In this document: positions 26,442 through 33,682 of the stretch, piece after piece
How positions within the stretch are numbered: the stretch's first letter is position 1
How the letters are laid out: each line of letters starts with the position of its first letter
Source: Paenibacillus rhizosphaerae
GTDB lineage: Bacteria > Bacillota > Bacilli > Paenibacillales > Paenibacillaceae
Direction of reading: 5' to 3'
Length of the DNA: 64,000 bases
Assembly: GCF_014192015.1 (NCBI RefSeq)
Contig: NZ_JACHXJ010000001.1
Coordinates: forward strand, 248,001 to 312,000
Made by a program: the position numbers and the translations under genes
Notes under the pieces: generated by a model
The model's database searches: none
What the model saw: only the letters and a program-made list of their open reading frames with translations
Told to the model about the DNA's origin: nothing

Positions 26442-27800
26442 ATGGCTCAAGCGGCGGGAAAGCTTCCCTTAAGCGAAAAAATCAGTTATGGCTTTGGAGA
26501 CTTGGCGTCCAACTTCGTCTGGGGGATGACGACAAGCTATCTGCTCTATTTTTACACGAATGTATACGGCCTGGCCGCCACGGCCATCGGCACCTTGTTT
26601 CTGATTACAAGAATTCTTGACGCGGTAATCGACCCGGTGATCGGGGTCATGATCGACAAGACCAGCAGCCGGTTCGGCAAGGCGCGGCCGTTCATTCTCT
26701 TTTTGACGATCCCGTTCGCCATCTTCAGCGTCTTAACGTTCATAACGCCGGATTGGTCGGAAGGCGGGAAACTGATCTACGCCTACTTGACCTACCTGAT
26801 TCTTGGGATACTGTATTCCGGCGTCAACCTTCCTTACGGCGCACTGATGCCGATGATGACCAAGGATCCGGAGGAGAAAAACCAGCTAAGCAGCTTCCGG
26901 ATCATGGGGATGGCCATCGGGGCTATCGCGGTATCGGCGCTCACCAACCCGCTGGTGAAATGGATCGGCGGCGGGAACGACCGCTTGGGGTTCCCGATTA
27001 CGATGGGCATTTTCACGGTCGTCGCCGTCGTGATGTTTTATGTGGTGTTTCTCAAGTGTAAGGAACGGTTCTCGGAGAGCGCCGAGAAAACCAAAGAGTT
27101 TAGCACGCTCACATCGGCTAAGCATATGTTGGGCAATCAGCCTTGGGTGATGATCGCCCTGAACTCCCTCTTCATGTTTCTGCGGATCGGCGTCGTATTC
27201 GGCGTGCTGGTGTTTTTCGTACAGTACGTTCTGGGCCAGCCTGAAATGATTCCGCTGTACTTAACGCTGGCGAATGTAGCCAACTTTGCCGGAGGCGCGC
27301 TCGCCCCGTTTGTACTTCGAAGACTCGGGAAGCGGAACGGGAGCATCGTGGCCTTGACCGTCGCCGTGCTGCTGTACGGTATATTGTTTTTCCTGGAAAG
27401 CAGCCCGCCTTTTCTGTATCTCGCCATTTTCTTTATCGCCAACATTGGTATCGGCATCAACAGTCCGGCCAACTTCTCCATGCTCGCCGATACGGTGGAT
27501 TACCATGAATGGAAGTTCGGCCACCGGTCCGAAGGCATGCTGTATTCGGCCTACAGCTTCGCCACCAAGTTCGGTATCGCCGTCGGCGGCTCCGTTGTCG
27601 CTTATGCGCTTGGGTTCGCCGGTTATGATCCCGATGCGGTTACTTCGCAGGCGACCGATATGATCCGCATTCTGTTCTACTTGGGACCGATCCTTCTCAC
27701 CATTCTGCAAATCGGTTGTCTGGTGCTGTATAAGCTGGACAAGGAGCATAAGCAGATTGTTCAGGATTTGGACCTGCGCACGTCGTCGGCTGAAGCCTAA
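26442..27800 (+). CDS. GPH-family sugar:cation symporter (MFS)
   Basis: A 452-residue twelve-helix transporter of the glycoside-pentoside-hexuronide:cation symporter family (MelB/XynP/YicJ type). It opens with S-E-K-I-S-Y-G-F-G-D and has the family motif D-P-V-I-G-V-M-I-D-K-T at about residues 63-73 and a T-V-D-Y-H-E-W signature near residue 350. It is first of a three-gene operon with an isomerase and an NAD-dependent oxidoreductase, behind two LacI operators. It likely imports a sugar or glycoside that the next two enzymes process. Confidence 0.9.
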   Translation: MAQAAGKLPLSEKISYGFGDLASNFVWGMTTSYLLYFYTNVYGLAATAIGTLFLITRILDAVIDPVIGVMIDKTSSRFGKARPFILFLTIPFAIFSVLTFITPDWSEGGKLIYAYLTYLILGILYSGVNLPYGALMPMMTKDPEEKNQLSSFRIMGMAIGAIAVSALTNPLVKWIGGGNDRLGFPITMGIFTVVAVVMFYVVFLKCKERFSESAEKTKEFSTLTSAKHMLGNQPWVMIALNSLFMFLRIGVVFGVLVFFVQYVLGQPEMIPLYLTLANVANFAGGALAPFVLRRLGKRNGSIVALTVAVLLYGILFFLESSPPFLYLAIFFIANIGIGINSPANFSMLADTVDYHEWKFGHRSEGMLYSAYSFATKFGIAVGGSVVAYALGFAGYDPDAVTSQATDMIRILFYLGPILLTILQIGCLVLYKLDKEHKQIVQDLDLRTSSAEA

Positions 27801-27823
27801 ATTCTATAGAGGAGTGATTTCAC

Positions 27824-28669
27824 ATGATTCAAATTCCAGTTGGTTTGCAGCTGTTTTCGGTACGGGAAGCGCTAGCCCAAGATTTCGCGGGGACGCTGCA
27901 AAGCATAGCGGATATCGGATACAAAAACATCGAGTTCGCGTTTCACAACATCCGGGAAGACGGCACGTTTGAGGTTGACTACACGGCGGCGGAGCTGAAG
28001 GCCATGATGGACAAGCTGGGCCTGCAGGTCGTCACGAGCCATGTGGCCTATCATCCGAATCTGGATCTGGATGCGGTCATCCACTATAACGCGGAGATCG
28101 GAAGTAAGGGCATCGTTATGCCATGCGCCTTTTTCCGTGGCCGGGAGGATGCGGTGGAATTGGCCAAATGGCTCAACGCGTCCGGGCGCAAGTCCAAAGA
28201 AGCCGGCATCCAGTTTTACTTCCATAACCATTTTCATGAGTTTCAGGAGTTTGACGGCCAGACCATTATGGACATTCTGCTGGAGCATACTGATCCGGAG
28301 CTGGTTCAGATTGAATTCGACACGTTCTGGGCGCTGCGCGGCGGCGTGGATCCCATCGCTTTTATGGACAAGTACGGCAGCCGGATCGGGCTTCTTCACC
28401 AGAAGGATCTGGCCCCGTCGGCCAATCCGGTGAATCTGCTGGAGAAGGTTTCAGGGCATCTTACCGATGAAGTGGTGTTCTCAGCTGCTAACCAGGAGGA
28501 TTTCACCGAGATCGGCGCAGGCGTCATGGACATTCCGTCGATTCTGAAAAAAGCGGAAGAGCTCGGAACGGTTCAATACATCATCGTGGAACAGGATCAG
28601 ACCGTCAAAGGCGAGCTGGCCAGCGTGAAGGAAAGCTTCGACAACATCCAGCGGCTGCTGGCGCAGTAA
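27824..28669 (+). CDS. Sugar phosphate isomerase/epimerase (TIM barrel)
   Basis: A 281-residue xylose-isomerase-like TIM barrel. Likely metal and substrate ligands are seen in F-Y-F-H-N-H-F-H-E-F (about 131-140), I-E-F-D-T-F-W (about 164-170), L-L-H-Q-K-D and the late I-G-A-G-V-M-D-I-P. Relatives include inosose isomerase and dehydratase, hydroxypyruvate isomerase and 3-keto-sugar enzymes, so the reaction is open. It is 23 bp after the symporter and has AGGAGTGA upstream of the ATG. Confidence 0.85.
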   Translation: MIQIPVGLQLFSVREALAQDFAGTLQSIADIGYKNIEFAFHNIREDGTFEVDYTAAELKAMMDKLGLQVVTSHVAYHPNLDLDAVIHYNAEIGSKGIVMPCAFFRGREDAVELAKWLNASGRKSKEAGIQFYFHNHFHEFQEFDGQTIMDILLEHTDPELVQIEFDTFWALRGGVDPIAFMDKYGSRIGLLHQKDLAPSANPVNLLEKVSGHLTDEVVFSAANQEDFTEIGAGVMDIPSILKKAEELGTVQYIIVEQDQTVKGELASVKESFDNIQRLLAQ

Positions 28670-28709
28670 GGCAGAACTTCGGATAGACAACCAACCGGGA
28701 GGGAACAAG

Positions 28710-29804
28710 ATGACTACTCTGAAAATCGGCATTATCGGATGCGGCGGGATCGCCAAGGGCAAGCATTTGCCCGCGTTGGCCAAGCAGCGGCACAAGGCGG
28801 AAATGACGGCGTTTTGCGACATCGAGCTGGATCGCGCGGAGCTTGCGGCCAAGGAGTATGGAACGGAAGAAGCCAAGGTATATACGAATTACAAGGAGCT
28901 GCTCAAGGATCCGTCGATCGACGTGGTGCATGTGCTTACCCCGAACAGCACGCATGCCGTCATTACGGTCGCCGCGCTGGAAGCCGGCAAGCACGTCATG
29001 TGCGAAAAACCGATGGCAATGAACACCGCTGAGGCGCAGCAAATGCTGGATGCGGCGAAGCGCACGGGCAAAAAGCTGACGATCGGCTACCAGAACCGGT
29101 TCCGTGCGGATTCGAGAGCGCTGTATGCGGCATGTGAACAAGGGGATCTTGGCGAGGTTTATTTTGCGAAGGCGCATGCGATCCGCAGACGCGGCGTTCC
29201 GACATGGGGCGTGTTTATGGATATCGAAAAGCAGGGCGGCGGCCCGCTGATCGACATCGGCACGCATGCCTTGGATCTGGCCCTGTGGACCATGGACAAC
29301 TATAAGCCGAAGCTCGTCGTCGGATCCGCGTTCCATAAGCTGAAGGATAAGATGGACGGAAACATGTTCGGCCCATGGAATCCGGAAGCGTTCAAGGTGG
29401 AGGATTCGGCCTTCGGCTTCATTAAGATGGAAAATGGAGCGACGATTACACTGGAAGCTTCGTGGGCGCTGAACATGATCAACGCGAAAGAAGCACAGGT
29501 CACCCTGTGCGGTACCGAAGGCGGGGCCGAAATGTTCGGCGACGCCTGGGATAACAAGGGCACGGTGACGTTTAACCATTCGCGGTATGGGCAGCTGGTC
29601 GAAACGAGCACTTCTGTGGGGGGCGGCGTCGCCTTTTACGAAGGGGAATCGCTGAACGCCGGCGAACTGGAGGCGAAGCAATGGATTGACGCCATTCTGG
29701 AAGATCGGGAGCCGCTGGTTAAGCCGGAGCAGGCGCTTGTGGTGACGCAGATTCTCGAGGCCATCTACAAATCGTCGGAAACCGGCAATGCGATCATGTT
29801 GTAA
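28710..29804 (+). CDS. Gfo/Idh/MocA-family NAD(P)-dependent oxidoreductase
   Basis: A 364-residue dehydrogenase. The Rossmann motif G-C-G-G-I-A-K-G-K-H lies at residues 10-19, the catalytic-lysine motif C-E-K-P-M-A at about 97-102, and a D-I-G-T-H-A-L-D motif supplies the histidine (about 180). Members oxidise sugars, inositols or sugar derivatives. With the TIM-barrel isomerase and GPH symporter it makes a compact catabolic operon. A keto-sugar route (as in levoglucosan or 3-keto-glucoside metabolism) is possible but not shown. Confidence 0.88.
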   Translation: MTTLKIGIIGCGGIAKGKHLPALAKQRHKAEMTAFCDIELDRAELAAKEYGTEEAKVYTNYKELLKDPSIDVVHVLTPNSTHAVITVAALEAGKHVMCEKPMAMNTAEAQQMLDAAKRTGKKLTIGYQNRFRADSRALYAACEQGDLGEVYFAKAHAIRRRGVPTWGVFMDIEKQGGGPLIDIGTHALDLALWTMDNYKPKLVVGSAFHKLKDKMDGNMFGPWNPEAFKVEDSAFGFIKMENGATITLEASWALNMINAKEAQVTLCGTEGGAEMFGDAWDNKGTVTFNHSRYGQLVETSTSVGGGVAFYEGESLNAGELEAKQWIDAILEDREPLVKPEQALVVTQILEAIYKSSETGNAIML

Positions 29805-29821
29805 TCACCTTTATATATGAA

Positions 29822-29863
29822 GAGAACTGCCTGTCCCCCGCGATGTGGACAGGCAGTTCTTCG
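29822..29863. terminator. Terminator between convergent oxidoreductase and SDR genes
   Basis: GAACTGCCTGTCC / GGACAGGCAGTTC, perfect 13-bp stem with a 10-base loop, then TTCGTTTG. Confidence 0.85.
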
Positions 29864-29878
29864 TTTGGGGCAGGGACG

Positions 29879-30649
29879 TCAGATTAACATGCCACCGGAA
29901 ACTTCGATCCGCTGCGCGTTCACCCAGCGGTTGTCTTCGGAGAGGAGGGCAGCAATCATCGGCCCGATGTCATCCGGAAGTCCGGCGCGTCCAAGCGCCG
30001 TCATGCCGGCGATCTGCTGATTCAGCTCGGCGTTGTCGCGCACCATGCCGCCGCTGAAGTCGGTCGCGATCGCTCCGGGTGCCACCGTATTGACGGCGAT
30101 GCGGCGCTCGCCCAGCTCCTTGGCCAGGTACCGGGTAAGCACCTCGACCGCGCCCTTCATCGAGGCATAAGCGGCACTTCCCGGGATGCTCATGCGCGTC
30201 AGCCCCGAGGAGATGTTGACGATGCGCCCGCCATCATTGATGAGGGGGAGCAGCTTTTGCGTCAGGAAAAAGACGCCTTTGAAGTGGACGTTGTACAGCT
30301 GGTCCAGCTCTTCTTCGGTTGTCTGCTCGATGGAGTTGTGATGCGAGGTTCCGGCATTGTTAACCAGGTAATCGAACCGCTTCGCCCCAAGCTCCGCCAA
30401 GACTTGGCGGACGTTCTGGGCGAAGCCGTCAAAGGTAGAGGCGTCTGCCGTGTTCAGCTGCAGGGCAACAGCCTCTTGCCCCAGATCCCGGACGGACTGG
30501 ACGACTTGCTGCGCTTCGGCTTCATTGGTGTGATAGGTAAAGATCGAATCAACGCCGCGTTTGGCAAGATGGAGAATCGTATTCCGGCCCAGGCCGCGGC
30601 TTCCGCCGGTCACGAGAGCTATTTTTCGATCAGAGGATTGTAATGTCAT
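29879..30649 (-). CDS. SDR-family oxidoreductase
   Basis: A classical short-chain dehydrogenase/reductase of 256 residues. It has T-G-G-S-R-G-L-G (about 14-21), N-N-A-G (about 97-100), the active-site Ser in N-I-S-S-G and Tyr-x-x-x-Lys in A-Y-A-S-M-K (about 162-167). The substrate is unknown. The ATG at 30649 is preferred to an upstream in-frame one because of an AAGGT ribosome site and fold start. It is divergent from the TetR gene, sharing a compact promoter with two operators, so it is probably repressed by that regulator. Confidence 0.88.
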   Translation of the reverse strand: MTLQSSDRKIALVTGGSRGLGRNTILHLAKRGVDSIFTYHTNEAEAQQVVQSVRDLGQEAVALQLNTADASTFDGFAQNVRQVLAELGAKRFDYLVNNAGTSHHNSIEQTTEEELDQLYNVHFKGVFFLTQKLLPLINDGGRIVNISSGLTRMSIPGSAAYASMKGAVEVLTRYLAKELGERRIAVNTVAPGAIATDFSGGMVRDNAELNQQIAGMTALGRAGLPDDIGPMIAALLSEDNRWVNAQRIEVSGGMLI

Positions 30650-30696
30650 CAAGATGACCTTCTTTCCATGAATTTTGCCAGCCATCAAGTATACTA

Positions 30697-30766
30697 ACTA
30701 ACTGGTTAGTTCATAATATATTACTAACTAACCGGTTTGTCAATGGCTTAAAAATCGTGATATAGT
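30697..30766. promoter_or_regulatory. Divergent promoters with two TetR operators
   Basis: Two palindromes, ACTAACTGGTTAGT (30697-30710) and ACTAACCGGTTTGT (30727-30740), centres 30 bp apart. Minus-strand promoter for the SDR: TTGACA (30738-30743), 17 bp, TATATT (30715-30720). Plus-strand promoter for tetR: TTGTCA (30737-30742), 18 bp, TATAGT (30761-30766). The -35 elements overlap, and the second operator covers both. Confidence 0.75.
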
Positions 30767-30798
30767 AAATCCTATGCAAAAACACGGGAGGAACCACT

Positions 30799-31383
30799 AT
30801 GCGTAACGCCGAAGCTACGAAAGAGAAAATACTGGAGGCGGCCATGGCCGAGTTCTCCGCCTACGGAATTGCCGGCGCCCGGGTGGACCGGATCGCCAAA
30901 ATGGCGAAGTGCAACAAGAACATGATCTATATTTATTTTGAAAATAAAGAGCAGCTTTTCTCGACCGTGCTGGAAATGCATTTGACGAGAGTGTACGAGG
31001 CATTTGACTTTACTCCGGAAGATCTTCCGGGGTATGCCGCGCGGGTTTTTGACTTTATGATGGCCAATCCCGAACTGATGCGCCTGATGACATGGTTTGC
31101 GCTGGAGCAGAAGACGGAGCAACTGGATCAGCGGAAAGAAGCCCACAACCGCAAGATTGCGGAGCTGGCGAAAGCACAGGAGACCGGGCACATCGGAACG
31201 GATTTTTCCCCGGCGTTTCTTTTGACCAGCATCATGGTTCTGGCCACGGCCTGGATGCCGACCAACCCGTTTGGTCCATCGATCGATCCAGCCAGTGCCG
31301 GCAAAACCGATGAGCTGCGGGAAGCGATTATGAGGGCGGTCGGACGGCTGGCGGGTGAACCTGCACCTAAGGAAAATCGCTGA
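30799..31383 (+). CDS. TetR/AcrR-family transcriptional regulator
   Basis: A 194-residue TetR protein. The HTH is at about 25-47 (V-D-R-I-A-K-M-A-K-C-N-K-N-M-I-Y-I-Y-F), followed by the K-E-Q-L-F helix; the rest is the ligand-binding helical domain. GGAGG precedes the ATG. It is divergent from the SDR gene with two operators in the 149-bp gap, which fits autorepression and control of the SDR. Confidence 0.9.
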   Translation: MRNAEATKEKILEAAMAEFSAYGIAGARVDRIAKMAKCNKNMIYIYFENKEQLFSTVLEMHLTRVYEAFDFTPEDLPGYAARVFDFMMANPELMRLMTWFALEQKTEQLDQRKEAHNRKIAELAKAQETGHIGTDFSPAFLLTSIMVLATAWMPTNPFGPSIDPASAGKTDELREAIMRAVGRLAGEPAPKENR

Positions 31384-31437
31384 TCAAGGGTAAAAAAGGG
31401 AAACTTCATTTTATTAGTCCCCAAGGGAGGTTTTTGG

Positions 31438-32082
31438 ATGAAGATCGAGGGAGACTGCGTCCAGGGCTACAAAGGCAGGAACATATCCTATACGTTATTG
31501 TCTAAAGGAGAAACCAACTCCAGCGGCTTGGCTATCATTTTTCCGGGACAGGGGTACACCGCACAGGCGCCGCTGTTGTTCTACTCTATGGGTATTTATC
31601 TGAACCAAAATTACGATGTGCTGCAGGTGAACTATCAGTATAACGATCCGTTCTACCGGGAGTTCAGCTTTGATGAGATCGCCGAAGCGATCCGCACCGA
31701 TGTCGGCACCGTGATCGACCGTGTACTGCAGACCGCATCTTATGATGACTATGTTCTGATCGGCAAGTCCATAGGAACGATTGCGCTTGGGTTTGAGGTG
31801 CAGCGCGATCTGTTCCGGAAGGCCAAGGTTATCTGGTTCACGCCTTTGCTGGGCAGAGAGTTCGTCTGGAACGCGATGATGCACAGCAAGCAGCGAAGCC
31901 TATGCTTCATCGGCGACAACGACAGCTGTTATATCGAGGAGAGATTTCAGCAGCTCCGGGAAAATCCGAATTTGCTGCTGCGCTTGATCCCCGGCGTGAA
32001 TCACGGCCTGGAATACGAAACCGATCTCTTTGCATCGATGGATGTGTTAAAACAGGTGATGAAGGAAGTAGAAGCATTTTAA
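31438..32082 (+). CDS. Alpha/beta hydrolase
   Basis: A 214-residue alpha/beta hydrolase. The nucleophile elbow is G-K-S-I-G (Ser at about residue 110), with a candidate acid in F-I-G-D-N-D and histidine in G-V-N-H-G-L. It resembles small dienelactone-hydrolase-like or YqiA-like esterases; the substrate is unknown. AGGGAGG lies upstream of the ATG. It is transcribed in the same direction as tetR, 54 bp after it. Confidence 0.75.
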   Translation: MKIEGDCVQGYKGRNISYTLLSKGETNSSGLAIIFPGQGYTAQAPLLFYSMGIYLNQNYDVLQVNYQYNDPFYREFSFDEIAEAIRTDVGTVIDRVLQTASYDDYVLIGKSIGTIALGFEVQRDLFRKAKVIWFTPLLGREFVWNAMMHSKQRSLCFIGDNDSCYIEERFQQLRENPNLLLRLIPGVNHGLEYETDLFASMDVLKQVMKEVEAF

Positions 32083-32297
32083 CCGGGGTGGTGCTGGTTC
32101 ACGGACCGGTTTTCCCTTAGCCGGCGGAGGACCAGGACGATGAGCTCATATATGGGTCCTATGGCAGAGGATGCCATAATTAGGAAAATAGAAGTATCGC
32201 AATAAATGCTTGTACCCGACGCGGCGTCACCTTTTATAATGGGCCTACCGGTACAAATAGGCGCCTAAATCATTTTACCCGTATGGAGGTCATTGGC

Positions 32298-32636
32298 ATG
32301 ACGATCGGAAAAAATGAAATTATTTCCACACGGGAGTTCGACGCACCGCGGCATCTTGTGTATTAAGCCTAGACGACCCCTGATCTGCTGGCCCGCTGGT
32401 GGGGGCCACACGGGTTCACAAATACGTTTCATGAAATCGACATCACGCCGGGCGGAGCCTGGAAATTTACCATGCACGGACCAGATGGCCGGGCGACTAA
32501 AGTTACTTTTCGCCAGACGTTCAAAAAGGAGAAGCAGTTTGAGCAGATCAAACAAATGTGCATTAACGGCAACGAGGAGAATTTCGACCGGTTTGGCCAA
32601 CTGCTAGAGGAAATAAAGTCCGGTTCCGCGGGTTAA
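32298..32636 (+). pseudogene. Dead AHSA1/SRPBCC-family gene
   Basis: A reading frame of 113 codons encodes an Aha1-like START-fold protein: E-F-D-A-P-R, then L-L-A-R-W-W-G-P-H-G-F, P-G-G-A-W-K-F-T-M-H-G-P-D-G, and the end motif N-E-E-N-F-D-R. Two in-frame stops (TAA at 32364, TAG at 32370) sit where family members usually have lysine and tryptophan. The middle of the domain, between H-G-P-D-G and T-F-R-Q-T-F, is missing. Clearly inactivated. GGAGGT precedes the ATG. Confidence 0.8.
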
Positions 32637-32703
32637 AGCATCGTCCGAAAGGAGCAGGATGTGACAGTCAAAAGCATGGGCATACCGAATGTTGCTGCCG
32701 TAA

Positions 32704-32738
32704 TGAAAAAAGGCCCAAGGGCATGATCCCTTGGGCCT
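32704..32738 (-). terminator. Terminator of sleB-like gene
   Basis: On the minus strand an 11-bp stem AGGCCCAAGGG / CCCTTGGGCCT is followed by TTTTTTCATT. Confidence 0.88.
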
Positions 32739-32751
32739 ATGTACGTTGAAA

Positions 32752-33405
32752 TCAAATGGCAAATACATGACGTCCGATATTTACGGTACGGGCTCGCGTC
32801 CAAATCCACTTATTCGTTGCCGTTTTCGGATTATAGTAGTAGAGCGAGTTATGGGTCGGATCCCATCCGCGCACGGCGTCGATGGCGGCACGGTAGGCGG
32901 TCCGGTTCGGCTTCATGCCGTACTGGCCGTCGCTGACGGCGGTGAATGCGTTCTTCTGAAAAACGACGCCTTGAATGGTGTCCGGGAACTCGTCCGACTG
33001 AATCCGGTTCATGATGACGGCACCGACGGCTACCTGTCCTTTATAGGACTCGCCGCGGGCTTCAGCGTAAATGATTTTAGCCATGATCTCCATATCGTTT
33101 TTGCTTAAGGTGTACTTCCGGAGCTGTCTCCACGTAGCGGGACCGACCGTGCCATCCGCAACGGCGCCGTACTCCCTCTGGAATTCCTTGACGCTGGCCT
33201 CCGTGCCGGGGCCGAATTTTCCGTCAAGCGTACCGCCATAGAGACCGAGCACCTGCAGCCGGTACTGTAAATCAGAAACTTTGGGATCCTCGCTCCCTAA
33301 TTTAAGGACGGGAGCCGCTTCGGCATGATCAGCCTTCCACGCGAAGCTTTGAATGACTAAGAGGACGACGAGGATCGAGGTAACTGCCCATTTTTTGGTT
33401 GTCAT
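32752..33405 (-). CDS. sleB: Spore cortex-lytic enzyme SleB-like cell wall hydrolase
   Basis: A 217-residue exported protein. The signal peptide is about 1-31 (hydrophobic core V-T-S-I-L-V-V-L-L-V-I, ending A-E-A-A). The peptidoglycan-binding domain (about 36-95) has L-Q-Y-R-L-Q-V-L-G and the SleB/Hydrolase_2 catalytic domain (about 105-217) has the active-site glutamate in I-Y-A-E-A-R-G-E. SleB-type enzymes are lytic transglycosylases that degrade spore cortex during germination. The ATG at 33405 is 9 bases after AAGGAG. Paralogous family members act on vegetative walls, so the spore role is likely but not certain. Confidence 0.85.
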   Translation of the reverse strand: MTTKKWAVTSILVVLLVIQSFAWKADHAEAAPVLKLGSEDPKVSDLQYRLQVLGLYGGTLDGKFGPGTEASVKEFQREYGAVADGTVGPATWRQLRKYTLSKNDMEIMAKIIYAEARGESYKGQVAVGAVIMNRIQSDEFPDTIQGVVFQKNAFTAVSDGQYGMKPNRTAYRAAIDAVRGWDPTHNSLYYYNPKTATNKWIWTRARTVNIGRHVFAI

Positions 33406-33682
33406 CGAAATCATCTCCTTCACGAGGCATTATAACGGGAGGAGGACGGGCAAGGCAAAGCCATAAACTGGAAAATATGTGGTAAAACCTTGCGGCTCTA
33501 AGCGAAATTTTGGAAAAACCGCCGACGCTAAAATGATGGTATGGGTTCGTTTTTTACACGTTACGCATTTGGAACTAATGAATTCGAAGCCGCGGGATGC
33601 TATAATTGAACAAAATTGAAAGCGTTTTACTTGGGCGGCAGACGGAGCATTAGGAGCCTTACATAAGGGAGTGCAAGAACGG

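Noticed and set aside
28605..29681. Minus-strand open frame across the oxidoreductase gene
   Set aside because: No domain match by eye; the plus-strand Gfo/Idh/MocA product is convincing.
32364..32372. Programmed readthrough of the two stops in the AHSA1-type frame
   Set aside because: The domain is also internally deleted, so decay is the simpler reading.
33616..33630. TTGAAAGCGTTTTAC as a cre box before the YesS-like gene
   Set aside because: Two core positions fail, including the conserved C near the 3' end.
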